Below are positions 1-7,476 of a DNA stretch of 19,185 nt, piece by piece (positions within the stretch are counted from its first letter, which is position 1; each line of letters starts with the position of its first letter). The position numbers and the translations under genes are program-made. The stretch comes from Methylomarinum sp964397365 (GTDB lineage: Bacteria > Pseudomonadota > Gammaproteobacteria > Methylococcales > Methylomonadaceae): contig CAYNIU010000038.1 in assembly GCA_964397365.1 (NCBI GenBank), positions 1 through 19,185 on the forward strand, written 5' to 3'. A model generated the notes under the pieces. That model made no database searches, was not told the DNA's origin, and saw only the letters and a list, made by a program, of their open reading frames with translations.

Positions 1-806
1 AGACGGGGGGTGTGGTGGATTTATCTGATCCTGTACGCCAACAGAAATTACTCCGCCTGGTGTCTGTCAAAGACATTTGGGGAATTGGCTCAAGAACTGC
101 CCGTCAATTAAACCAGTCAGGGATTGAATCCGCCTGGGATTTAGCCTGTCAACCGGTCAAATATATCCAGAGCCGTTTTAATGTGGTGGTAGCCAGGACA
201 GTGATGGAGTTGAATGGCATCCCTTGTGTGGGGTTAGAGGAAATCGCACCGGACAAGCAACACATCGTTTGCTCTCGCAGTTTCAGCAGGCGATTAACGC
301 AATACCACGAACTTTGCGCTGCATTGTCTGAATTTTGTTGCCGTGCCGCAGAAAAACTCAGAAATCAATGTTCGATGACTAGATGCGTGACGGTTTTTAT
401 CCGCACCAATCCATTTAATCCTCAAGACCCCCAATACCAGCGTATCGCCAGTACTAGAATTCAGCCAGCTACCCAGGATACGCGCATCATCATTGCCAAA
501 GCCAATGCTCTGCTCAAAGAAATTTACCGGTCTGGCTACAGGTATCATAAATGTGGTGTTGAATTAAGCCAGATACAACCGGAATTCCATTTTGTACAGG
601 GTGACTTGTTCAGTGACACTGAAAGCTATCAGCCCTGTGATAATCGCGGTTTAATGCAGGTGATTGACCAGATCAACCACCGCTTTCAGAACGGGGTGAC
701 ATTGGCCAGTACACAATTGACTCGGAACTGGAAACCCAGATCTGACAGGCTTTCCAGACGGTATACAACAGACTGGAATGAACTGGTGCGTGTGAAGTGC
801 ATATAA
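1..806 (+). CDS. umuC: UmuC-type Y-family DNA polymerase (translesion synthesis), 3' part only
   Basis: This is the C-terminal two thirds of a Pol V catalytic subunit, which copies across damaged DNA after SOS induction, normally with UmuD'. The frame is open to the window edge, where it reads TGGVVDLSDP; the GTG at 12 is an internal valine codon, not a start. The catalytic palm would lie upstream, outside the window. Visible are the helix-hairpin-helix thumb segment (WGIGSRTARQLNQSGI), the little-finger domain beginning near CSRSFSRRLT, and a C-terminal DUF4113-like tail (GLMQVIDQINHRF, then LSRRYTTDWNEL). These match UmuC rather than DinB, which lacks the DUF4113 tail. A umuD-like gene is expected upstream but cannot be seen. 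UmuC genes with this tail are frequent on plasmids and integrative elements, which fits the accessory neighbours to the right. Confidence 0.93.
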   Translation, partial: TGGVVDLSDPVRQQKLLRLVSVKDIWGIGSRTARQLNQSGIESAWDLACQPVKYIQSRFNVVVARTVMELNGIPCVGLEEIAPDKQHIVCSRSFSRRLTQYHELCAALSEFCCRAAEKLRNQCSMTRCVTVFIRTNPFNPQDPQYQRIASTRIQPATQDTRIIIAKANALLKEIYRSGYRYHKCGVELSQIQPEFHFVQGDLFSDTESYQPCDNRGLMQVIDQINHRFQNGVTLASTQLTRNWKPRSDRLSRRYTTDWNELVRVKCI

Positions 807-820
807 CGCGATGATCGCTT

Positions 821-1150
821 ATGTCTAAAGCCATATGGCTGTTTTTATTGCCCTGTCTCGCCTATGCCCAATGCCCGGCAGGACTTACGTCGGCAACTGA
901 TCGCTATGGCAATGTAATCTGTTCAGATTCGGGTGACCTACGCCAAATTATCGGCTCGTTAAACGCGTGTCCCACAGGCTTTATATCGGCACAGGATAAT
1001 ACAGGGAATCCGGTCTGTACGGATGGTGTGATTGATGCCTATGATTTATCTGACGGCTGCCCTGCGCCGCTGGTGCCGCACTGGGATAAAAGCGGTCGCG
1101 ATACCTGCGAAAATGACCGGGGCCAGCCTGTCATTGAATTGATTCAATAA
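821..1150 (+). CDS. Small secreted protein with three CP-x14-C repeats
   Basis: I do not recognise this 109-residue protein. It starts with a signal peptide (MSKAIWLFLLPCLAYA, likely cut before Q17), so it should reach the periplasm or outside. The Cys at 12 has no proper lipobox, so a lipoprotein is unlikely. The mature part consists of three degenerate repeats: Cys-Pro at 18, 50 and 80, each followed at exactly +9 by Asp, +12 by Gly and +16 by Cys (34, 66, 96). All six mature cysteines fall in these pairs, suggesting one disulphide per repeat. The Asp-x2-Gly-x3-Cys spacing might form a metal-binding or beta-hairpin turn, but this is inference. The start is ATG 821; the in-frame-looking ATG at 811 runs into a stop after five codons. 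It follows umuC by 14 bp, so cotranscription is possible. Confidence 0.75.
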   Translation: MSKAIWLFLLPCLAYAQCPAGLTSATDRYGNVICSDSGDLRQIIGSLNACPTGFISAQDNTGNPVCTDGVIDAYDLSDGCPAPLVPHWDKSGRDTCENDRGQPVIELIQ

Positions 1151-1225
1151 CAGGCTTTCATTTGTTACTTGAAGACACAGGCTTTAGCCGGTAGAGTGGT
1201 GCTTTGATTTGACTGTGTGTTTTTT

Positions 1226-1253
1226 GTAGGGGCCATTCATGAATGCCCCCTAC
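1226..1253. repeat. 28-bp near-perfect palindrome (GTAGGGG ... CCCCTAC)
   Basis: The sequence reads GTAGGGG, C, CATTCATGAATG, C, CCCCTAC. Its reverse complement is identical except for one symmetric pair of mismatched C residues, so 26 of 28 positions are self-complementary. It lies between two accessory genes and is preceded by a run of T residues (TTTTTT). Palindromes starting GTAGGGGC occur as dispersed repeats or ends of miniature transposable elements in many bacteria; I cannot test copy number here. It could also act as a transcription terminator for the gene ending at 1150. Confidence 0.6.
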
Positions 1254-1285
1254 CGATATAAACCATCTGCATACCATCCGTTATT

Positions 1286-1963
1286 ATGTATAGTCCCAAG
1301 CCTCTTAACATCATCATTTCCGATCACATCAAATGGTTCGCCAAATCGCTGGAACCGGCCATTGAAAAACTCAGCCAGGCGTTAGAGCAAAAAGATTCGG
1401 TCTATTTGAAAAAACAGAACACAAAGACTGTCACCGAAAGCCTGAAACAGATCAGGCGCTTGTTACGGCAATTGGTGGATTGGGTCAACACGGTGATGCA
1501 GCAGGTGCTGGATAATCCCGATGTTGAGGAAACCACCGTTTACCGTCACAGCGGTCAATTGGAAAATATTATCGATTCGTTGATTATGTTGTATCAGGAA
1601 GCGATTGAACAAGCCGATTATGCGTTCAACGAACAGTTTGATTTGCTAAAAGATGGACTTGAAAAAATACTGCAACAAATTCTGACATGGATGGAAGATA
1701 TTTATAATACGGTGGAACGGCCTGATATTTGCTATCTTCCGCGACCAGGCGACATTAAAAGAGGCAGTGCCGAAGTCACGTTTGACTTATACATTGATAT
1801 GCCGTATGAATTTGAGTATCTGGCCGATGATCTGCATGATTCCATTGCGCCGCATGATTCCAGTCCACCGAAAAAACAATCTCCCAGTCTGTTCGGATCG
1901 ATTGTCAATATTATGTTAGGTGTTGCCATTTATAATGGCTTGTTTGGCGATGATGAAGACTAA
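1286..1963 (+). CDS. Hypothetical helical protein with hydrophobic C-terminal segment
   Basis: I do not recognise this 225-residue protein. Residues 1-150 are rich in Leu, Ile, Gln, Glu and Lys in a pattern expected of long amphipathic helices or coiled coil (for example LKQIRRLLRQLVDWVNTVMQQVL). Residues about 155-185 look more strand-like (SAEVTFDLYIDMPYEFEYL), followed by a Pro/Ser/Lys linker and a hydrophobic stretch near 203-219 (SLFGSIVNIMLGVAIYNGLF) ending in an acidic DDED tail. The hydrophobic stretch could be one membrane anchor or a self-association helix. There is no signal peptide. No clear Shine-Dalgarno precedes ATG 1286, so the start is uncertain. It sits between the Cys-repeat secreted protein and the PcfJ/HIRAN protein, all in the same direction. 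Confidence 0.65.
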   Translation: MYSPKPLNIIISDHIKWFAKSLEPAIEKLSQALEQKDSVYLKKQNTKTVTESLKQIRRLLRQLVDWVNTVMQQVLDNPDVEETTVYRHSGQLENIIDSLIMLYQEAIEQADYAFNEQFDLLKDGLEKILQQILTWMEDIYNTVERPDICYLPRPGDIKRGSAEVTFDLYIDMPYEFEYLADDLHDSIAPHDSSPPKKQSPSLFGSIVNIMLGVAIYNGLFGDDED

Positions 1964-2022
1964 GTGATACCCTCAAGCCGATTTTTACTGCGTGCAACAA
2001 CTCATTTGAACCCAACCGGCGC

Positions 2023-3624
2023 ATGATTCGAAACAGCCCATGGCCTTTTTTACAAAATACTGTTTCTTTGCAATTCAAAAAAGGCCAGCATTATATCCTC
2101 GAGTCTTGGACGGCAGGCTTTCGCTGCTGGTTACAGGATAACAAGAACGGTACATTACGGCGTGTTTGCTTGCCTTACCCTTTGCTGGCAAAGGATGGTG
2201 CGGTCAATACAAAATTATTGGCGGGGCTGAGTCTGGCGAATAATCTTGAATTCCAGCCTGCCCCAAAAGGGGTTTTCTTTAGCCTGACCGTTAAGGAAAG
2301 TGAAGCGCATCAAGTGATGCAAGCATCACTGTTGGCCTTAATTGCAGAGATTCCCAAACCGGTTCGAACGGTTGCTGGGCAATGTCGCACATTACAGTAT
2401 TTTGCGCTGGAAGCCATGCGCCATGTGTCGGGGTTTGAGCAATTTTTGCAGCAGGAGCTTCAGCATGTGGGGCTGGCGTATGTGTTTTCGGTTTGGCAGC
2501 TGGCCAGGATGGCGCAGTTGCCGTATGTGATGCGGCTGATGGTGTATCAGCGCATGATGTCAGAGTCCAGACGGTCTGTGCTGGAATCCTTGTTTGAGTT
2601 ACCGGTGTCTAAATCTCTGCTGAAAAACCTCTACAAACTGCCGCCGGACGGCATAACCTGCGACAATCTCTGGCATTTATATGATTTATTCGAGCACCCC
2701 GCACACGCCAAGGCCATTGCTCTGTGCCCGGAATTGTCGCAGGCCGCTTTAGGCGAGCTGGCCAACGTGCCCGACTGGATGGTTTCGCCGGGGCTGTTTC
2801 AGGTGCTGAGCACAGTATTGGATGATGATCAGCCGCTGGTGTCGGTCATTCCGCCTGCGATTTTGAATGCCCCCGGCCGCATTCGGTCAGGTATCAAGCA
2901 ATCCTTTTCCAGCGTTAAAACCCTGATGCAACTGGAAAACCGGATTTATCACTGGGCCGATAAACTGTACGATAATGTGGTGTTTCCTGAGCCGCCATTT
3001 GAGGCGACCTTCGAGCTGACACCTCTCCGTGATGGCCTGGCATTACGCCGGGAGGGCCGGAAAATGCATAACTGTGTCGCAGGCTATGCCCAACAGATTG
3101 TTGAAGGCCGCTGTTATTTTTATCATTGGCACGGTGAACACCCAGCAACCGTTCAACTGAATCGGGATCGTGAGGGACATTGGTCGTTACAGGCGTATTT
3201 AGGCTATGCCAATCACACCCTGCCCGAGACCGAAAAAATCCGGATCGTCAAAGCCCTGGCCAATGCCTTCGCACCACATGGGCTGTTTATCATGCGCTGT
3301 ACAATTGCCGGAACCCGCTATTATCATTATCCTGAACTGGAGCCTGACTTTAACAACGGCGACCGCCTGCATCTGCAGGCCGAACCCGATAATGAACATG
3401 ATCATCGAGCGGTTGAGGTGTTGACCGGAACAGGACAAAAACTGGGCTATCTGCCAAGACACCAGAATGCCCGGGTTGCCGCCTGGTTAAAACGTGGCTT
3501 GCCGGTTCAGGCAACCTTGCTTAACGATCACCAGAATGGCTGGTTGTTGTATGTTTATGTGGCGTCCGAGGCAGAAAATATCGTAGTCCCTATCGTGATG
3601 CCAAGATTACAAGCGGAGAAATAA
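2023..3624 (+). CDS. PcfJ-like protein with C-terminal HIRAN domain
   Basis: This 533-residue protein joins two domains. The middle carries the PcfJ signature (LRREGRKMHNCVAGYAQQIV, with the MHNCV motif at 348-352 and a following YFYHW ... TVQL segment), a family named after a conjugative plasmid gene and often found on plasmids and integrative elements. From about residue 423 a HIRAN domain follows (AGTRYY, then LHLQAEPDNEHDHRAVEVL and KLGYLPRHQN). HIRAN domains in HLTF/Rad5-type proteins bind 3' DNA ends at stalled forks. The N-terminal 330 residues are helical and of no recognised family. The PcfJ function is unknown, so a role in DNA damage or element replication is inference, supported only by the nearby umuC. 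The next gene starts 2 bp after the stop, with a Shine-Dalgarno inside this gene, so the two are likely cotranscribed. Confidence 0.8.
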   Translation: MIRNSPWPFLQNTVSLQFKKGQHYILESWTAGFRCWLQDNKNGTLRRVCLPYPLLAKDGAVNTKLLAGLSLANNLEFQPAPKGVFFSLTVKESEAHQVMQASLLALIAEIPKPVRTVAGQCRTLQYFALEAMRHVSGFEQFLQQELQHVGLAYVFSVWQLARMAQLPYVMRLMVYQRMMSESRRSVLESLFELPVSKSLLKNLYKLPPDGITCDNLWHLYDLFEHPAHAKAIALCPELSQAALGELANVPDWMVSPGLFQVLSTVLDDDQPLVSVIPPAILNAPGRIRSGIKQSFSSVKTLMQLENRIYHWADKLYDNVVFPEPPFEATFELTPLRDGLALRREGRKMHNCVAGYAQQIVEGRCYFYHWHGEHPATVQLNRDREGHWSLQAYLGYANHTLPETEKIRIVKALANAFAPHGLFIMRCTIAGTRYYHYPELEPDFNNGDRLHLQAEPDNEHDHRAVEVLTGTGQKLGYLPRHQNARVAAWLKRGLPVQATLLNDHQNGWLLYVYVASEAENIVVPIVMPRLQAEK

Positions 3625-3626
3625 CG

Positions 3627-3983
3627 ATGATGGAAATGACAATGGCAAAACAGTTTGCTCAATCCTGGGAACAGGCTTGGAACGCTCATGATATTGACCG
3701 GATCATGCCGCACTATGCCGACACCATTGTGCTGGTTTCACCGATTGCAGCCAAATTGCTGGGTCAAGCTGAAGTCAAAGGGGCGGAAGCGGTCAGACGT
3801 TATTTTATCAAAGGACTTGATGCCTACCCTGATCTGACATTCAAGGTTTTGGAGGTGTTTACTGGTGAACAAAGCCTGGTGCTGTATTATGTGAATCAAA
3901 ACGGGACGAAAGCCGGTGAATTTATGCAATTTGATACGGCTGGAAAAGTTGAAAAAATGCTGGCGCATTACAGCCCGTCTTAG
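3627..3983 (+). CDS. SnoaL-like / NTF2-fold small protein
   Basis: This 118-residue cytosolic protein has the SnoaL-like NTF2-fold pattern: an opening helix (QFAQSWEQAWNAHDIDRIMPHYAD) followed by TIVLVSPIA, a mid helix (AVRRYFIKGLDAYPDLTFKVLEVF) and strands ending GEFMQFDTAGKVEKMLAHYSP. The family includes polyketide cyclases, isomerases and many uncharacterised ligand-binding proteins, so no reaction can be assigned. ATG 3627 is preceded by GGAG at 3615-3618, a good spacing; further Met codons at residues 2, 4 and 6 are alternatives. The gene begins 2 bp after the PcfJ/HIRAN stop, which implies translational coupling. It is the last gene of the rightward accessory block. Confidence 0.82.
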   Translation: MMEMTMAKQFAQSWEQAWNAHDIDRIMPHYADTIVLVSPIAAKLLGQAEVKGAEAVRRYFIKGLDAYPDLTFKVLEVFTGEQSLVLYYVNQNGTKAGEFMQFDTAGKVEKMLAHYSPS

Positions 3984-4336
3984 AAGGACGTCAGATTATG
4001 GATAATGCTACTTTGACAGCAGGAAATTGATGTATTTTTGTTAAACTCCAATGCAGAAGACGGCTCAAACTTATCAGCATGTTGTCGAATAGTCATTAAC
4101 ATGGTCTACAGCGAACTCAATTTGATCGTTTTATTCCTTTTCCGCTGCACAAGAAAAACGGTATTATTTATTTAGCGGGGCAATTTTTCTGTGATATTAT
4201 CCGAAATAACCGGAATGAAATTTCCGTGATCCGACGTATGTCTGCATGGCACACAGAAACAAGATAAGTGGGGTCTATTGTATTTATAGATAATGAGGAC
4301 TTCTGCCACCCAGAAAAGTGACAGAAGCTCTGAATA
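3984..4336. other. 353-bp gene-free stretch between the accessory block and tRNA-Thr
   Basis: No convincing gene is present. One plus-strand frame is stop-free from 4100 to the TAA at 4265-4267 (55 codons, containing FCDIIRNNRNEISVIRRM) but has no usable start near its beginning and resembles no family I know; it may be a gene remnant or chance. A short inverted repeat (GGAA/TTCC) and the hairpin at 4300-4328 are the only structures I see. No integrase fragment and no copy of the tRNA 3' end was found by eye. Confidence 0.5.
4300..4328 (-). terminator. Possible hairpin terminator for tRNA-Thr
   Basis: CTTCTGCCAC at 4300-4309 pairs with GTGACAGAAG at 4319-4328 (nine of ten positions) across a loop of nine bases. 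It begins 8 bp past the mature 3' end of tRNA-Thr on the minus strand, a suitable place for a terminator, but the following bases (TCCTCATTATC) are not a real T-tract. It could equally be a processing site. Confidence 0.35.
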
Positions 4337-4412
4337 TGGAGCTGGTGATGGGACTCGAACCCGCGACCGGCTGATTACAAATCAGCTGCTCTACCAACTG
4401 AGCTACACCAGC
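4337..4412 (-). tRNA. tRNA-Thr (anticodon TGT)
   Basis: On the minus strand the 76-nt cloverleaf is complete: acceptor GCTGGTG pairs with CACCAGC, the D arm is GCTCAGTTGGTAGAGC, the anticodon arm GCTGA-TTTGTAA-TCAGC gives anticodon TGT (threonine, reading ACA and related codons), and the T arm contains GGGTTCGAGTCCC. The 3' end is encoded as TCCA, so the CCA is templated. Its 3' end faces the accessory block at 1-3983; integrative elements often target tRNA 3' ends. Confidence 0.97.
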
Positions 4413-4426
4413 TGAAGAAGTTGCTT

Positions 4427-4454
4427 ATTATAAAGAAATGTTCTCTTTTGGCAA
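4427..4454 (-). promoter_or_regulatory. Sigma-70 promoter of tRNA-Thr
   Basis: On the minus strand TTGCCA (4454-4449) is followed after 16 bp by a perfect TATAAT (4432-4427). The predicted start lies near 4420, about 8 bp before the tRNA 5' end at 4412. The promoter sits just after the ygiQ stop, so the tRNA can be expressed independently of the operon upstream. Confidence 0.8.
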
Positions 4455-4462
4455 CTGTTTTT

Positions 4463-6619
4463 TTATTTTGCAGTTCTTTTTTTCGTGGAGCGTTGTTTGT
4501 TTTGATTTGGCCTTTTATTATTTATGGCGGTATATTTGGTTTTAAATTTTTGACCTTTAAACGATTTTTTGTTTTCCGGCGCGCCGGAGTTTTTAGGTTG
4601 ATAAGCGGGGATTAAATGTTGCTTACCGTTGCCGATCAGGTTGGCGCGTCCCATGTTTTTTAAGGCATCGCGTAGCAATGGCCAGTTTTTCGGGTCGTGG
4701 TAACGTAAAAAAGCTTTATGTAAACGACGTTGCTTAATGCCTTTGGGTATGGGTATATCGGCAGCGCTACGACTGATCTTGTGTAAGGTATCCTTGCCGG
4801 AATGGTACATGGCAGTGGCAATCGACATAGGAGAGGGCAGGAAAGCCTGTACTTGGTCGGCTCTAAAACCATTGCGTTTTAGCCACAAAGCAAGATTAAG
4901 CATGTCCCGATCTTCAGTGCCTGGGTGGGCGGCAATAAAGTAAGGAATCAGATATTGTTCTTTTCCTGCTTGTTTCGAGTATTTGTCGAACATTTGTTTA
5001 AAACGGTCATAAGTCCCCATGCCGGGCTTCATCATTTTTGACAGCGGCCCGTGTTCAGTATGTTCGGGGGCGATTTTCAGATAACCGCCTACGTGATGGG
5101 TAACCAGTTCTTTAACGTATTCCGGTGATTCCACAGCCAGGTCGTAACGCAACCCGGAAGCAATAAAGATTTTTTTGATCCCCGGTAGCTTTCTGGCGCG
5201 GCGGTACAGTCTGATCAGGTGGCTATGATCAGTATTCAGGTTTTGACAAATACCGGGATAAACACATGACAATTTGCGGCATGAGGCCTCGATTTTAGGG
5301 TCTTTGCAAGCAAGGCGGTACATGTTGGCGGTTGGGCCGCCTAGATCCGAAATATGACCGGTAAAATTGGGTGATGTGTCTCTGATCGCTTCGACTTCCC
5401 GGATGATTGAATCTTCAGATCGGCTTTGAATAATGCGTCCTTCATGTTCAGTGATTGAGCAGAAGGTGCACCCGCCAAAACATCCTCTCATGATGTTGAC
5501 CGAATGCTGGATCATTTCAAAGGCGGGAATATTGGCATTGCCGTATTGTGAATGAGGAAGACGTGAATAGGACAGGTCAAAAACACCATCCATTTCTTTA
5601 GTAGTGAGCGGAATCGGCGGCGGGTTAACCCAAATTTGTCTTGAACCGTGTCGTTGAATCAGGGGGCGCGCATTGCCTGGATTGGTTTCGCCATGCATCA
5701 CGCGAGAAGCATGGGCATATAAAACCGGATCGTCCTTGATCGTATCGTAATCAGGAAGACGGATAACAGTTTGCGCGCGTTGTTTATTGGGAATGTGTCT
5801 TTGAAACTGAATCACATTTTCCTGGCCTGGGGCAGTTGCTTGTTTATCTGCACAGGCGGGTTGTTCCTGATAAGGATTTTGTGGCGGCATGACGACGCCA
5901 GGTTTGTCGATATCGCTAGAATCTTTTTCAATCCAGCCGGACGGGATTTGTTTAACAAAATGTACAGTGCCACGAATACCTTTCAGGTCTGTAATAGCCT
6001 CGCCATTGGCTAAACGATGAGCGATTTCAACAATTTGTCGTTCAGCGTTGCCGTATACCAGTAAATCAGCTTTGGAATCCATTAGAATGGACTTGCGTAC
6101 TTTATCTGACCAGTAATCGTAATGGGCGATGCGTCTTAGACTGGCTTCTATGCCGCCAATGATGATGGGAACATTTTTATAAGCTTCGCGGCAGCGATGC
6201 GAATAGGCGTTGACAGCCCGGTCAGGTCGCTTTCCGCCTTCGCCATTCGCCGTATAAGCATCGTTTGAGCGAATTTTGCGATCGGAAGTATAGCGGTTAA
6301 CCATAGAGTCCATATTACCGCCGGTGACGCCGAAAAATAGATTAGGGCGACCCAGTTTTCTGAAATCGTCTACAGTGTGCCAGTCAGGTTGCGAAATAAT
6401 ACCGACCCTGAAACCTTGCGCCTCCAAAACCCGACCAATAACGGCCATGCCAAAGCTAGGGTGATCAACATAAGCGTCGCCTGTGACTAGAATAATATCG
6501 CAGGCATCCCAGCCCAGTTGTTCCATTTCATTCAAGCTCATCGGTAATTCCGGAGCAATGCCGAAGCGTTGCGCCCAGTACTTTTTGTAGCTGAAAATAT
6601 TTGCTGCAGATTGATTCAC
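4463..6619 (-). CDS. ygiQ: YgiQ family radical SAM protein
   Basis: This 718-residue protein matches the YgiQ family, radical S-adenosylmethionine enzymes of unknown substrate (E. coli YgiQ is of similar length). The N-terminal part begins with the family pattern WDACDIILVTGDAYVDHPSFG and contains GVTGGNMDSMVNRYT and GGIEASLRRIAHYDYW. The iron-sulphur cluster motif CxxxCxxC is at Cys380, Cys384 and Cys387 (RGCFGGCTFCSITEHEGR). The radical SAM barrel runs to about residue 580 (KIAPEHTE, PYFIAAHPG), followed by the C-terminal family domain and a Lys/Asn-rich basic tail of about 45 residues of uncertain meaning. The start ATG overlaps the stop of the upstream spermidine-synthase-like gene by four bases (ATGA), so the two are translationally coupled. 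The downstream gene is tRNA-Thr, with its own promoter. Confidence 0.95.
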   Translation of the reverse strand: MNQSAANIFSYKKYWAQRFGIAPELPMSLNEMEQLGWDACDIILVTGDAYVDHPSFGMAVIGRVLEAQGFRVGIISQPDWHTVDDFRKLGRPNLFFGVTGGNMDSMVNRYTSDRKIRSNDAYTANGEGGKRPDRAVNAYSHRCREAYKNVPIIIGGIEASLRRIAHYDYWSDKVRKSILMDSKADLLVYGNAERQIVEIAHRLANGEAITDLKGIRGTVHFVKQIPSGWIEKDSSDIDKPGVVMPPQNPYQEQPACADKQATAPGQENVIQFQRHIPNKQRAQTVIRLPDYDTIKDDPVLYAHASRVMHGETNPGNARPLIQRHGSRQIWVNPPPIPLTTKEMDGVFDLSYSRLPHSQYGNANIPAFEMIQHSVNIMRGCFGGCTFCSITEHEGRIIQSRSEDSIIREVEAIRDTSPNFTGHISDLGGPTANMYRLACKDPKIEASCRKLSCVYPGICQNLNTDHSHLIRLYRRARKLPGIKKIFIASGLRYDLAVESPEYVKELVTHHVGGYLKIAPEHTEHGPLSKMMKPGMGTYDRFKQMFDKYSKQAGKEQYLIPYFIAAHPGTEDRDMLNLALWLKRNGFRADQVQAFLPSPMSIATAMYHSGKDTLHKISRSAADIPIPKGIKQRRLHKAFLRYHDPKNWPLLRDALKNMGRANLIGNGKQHLIPAYQPKNSGAPENKKSFKGQKFKTKYTAINNKRPNQNKQRSTKKRTAK

Positions 6620-7419
6620 TTTTTGATAACCCGGTTTAATCCTGTGTTGTTGTTACGTTTTATATCCTGAATAAAGGTTGAAAATTCCAGTTGATACTGT
6701 TGTTCCAGTCGCTTTGCCTTGAGTTGCAGTTCCTTCATTGTGGGTTTAGGTATTCCCTCTCCGAAAGCAAAACCGATGATGTTGCCGCGTTTACGCACCG
6801 GTAAAAAAAGAAGGCGCCATTCAAATACCCGGCCCATATTCCAGGCTACTTGCTTGAATAGGTCTTTATCTGTACCCCACAGATTGATGGCTAGTAGACC
6901 ATCATCTGTTAATAATGTTCTACAGGCATCAAAAAAACGTTCGCTACTGACTTCGGGAGCCATACCTTCATGATCGAAGGCGTCAACCATAATCAGATCA
7001 TGTCGATCCGAATATTGGAGACTTTGCCGATTAACATGGTTTGCACCGCAGCCAATTTTGACTTTTAACCGAGGGTCTAGCGGCAAACCAAAATGGCTGC
7101 GGGCGACTTTCAGAACACTGCGTCGAAATTCCACGACATTGATTTTACATTGTGGGAATTGATGTAATAGGTATTTAGTAATGGTGCCGCCGCCTAATCC
7201 GATCATTAAGATGTCTTGGGGCGATTCGTTGAACAATAGTAATCCCATCATTGCTCGGGCATACAGAGAATGCAACTGGTTGGGATCGGCCAGCAGCATC
7301 GTGCTCTGGCGAGAGGCTGAACCGAAATGTAACGCTCTGACGCCGTTACTGTCGATGATTTCTATGACCCCTTCATCATCATGGTTTTGATATACGAGCT
7401 GGCCGTTTTGTTTATACAT
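6616..7419 (-). CDS. Spermidine synthase-like protein (Rossmann fold)
   Basis: This protein has the spermidine synthase/methyltransferase fold: a glycine-rich SAM-type site (LMIGLGGGTITKYLLHQFP), an acidic strand end (NVVEFRRSVLKVARSHFGLP), and a catalytic-region motif VDAFDHEG where classical spermidine synthases have an Asp in a similar position. The family segment RALHFGSASRQSTM ... YARAMMGLLLF is present. It lacks much of the N-terminal beta domain of true SpeE, so making spermidine is not certain; the substrate is unknown. I chose ATG 7419 (267 residues) because it matches the family start and clears the divergent MATE gene. Longer forms (GTG 7467, ATG 7500, or 7590) would overlap MATE coding sequence. 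No Shine-Dalgarno decides among them. It shares an ATGA overlap with ygiQ downstream. Confidence 0.82.
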   Translation of the reverse strand: MYKQNGQLVYQNHDDEGVIEIIDSNGVRALHFGSASRQSTMLLADPNQLHSLYARAMMGLLLFNESPQDILMIGLGGGTITKYLLHQFPQCKINVVEFRRSVLKVARSHFGLPLDPRLKVKIGCGANHVNRQSLQYSDRHDLIMVDAFDHEGMAPEVSSERFFDACRTLLTDDGLLAINLWGTDKDLFKQVAWNMGRVFEWRLLFLPVRKRGNIIGFAFGEGIPKPTMKELQLKAKRLEQQYQLEFSTFIQDIKRNNNTGLNRVIKK

Positions 7420-7476
7420 AGGAACGCAAATCTGTTTTAAACTGTTATTATTTTCCCTGAATTTCACAAAATTGTC

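Noticed and set aside
4100..4267. A 55-codon stop-free frame that could be a gene or pseudogene
   Set aside because: It has no start codon near its beginning, no ribosome binding site and no family resemblance, so I left it inside the intergenic entry.
4421..4615. Small plus-strand hydrophobic ORF (64 aa)
   Set aside because: It is antisense to the tRNA promoter and the Lys/Asn-rich end of ygiQ; complement of Lys codons gives Phe-rich sequence.
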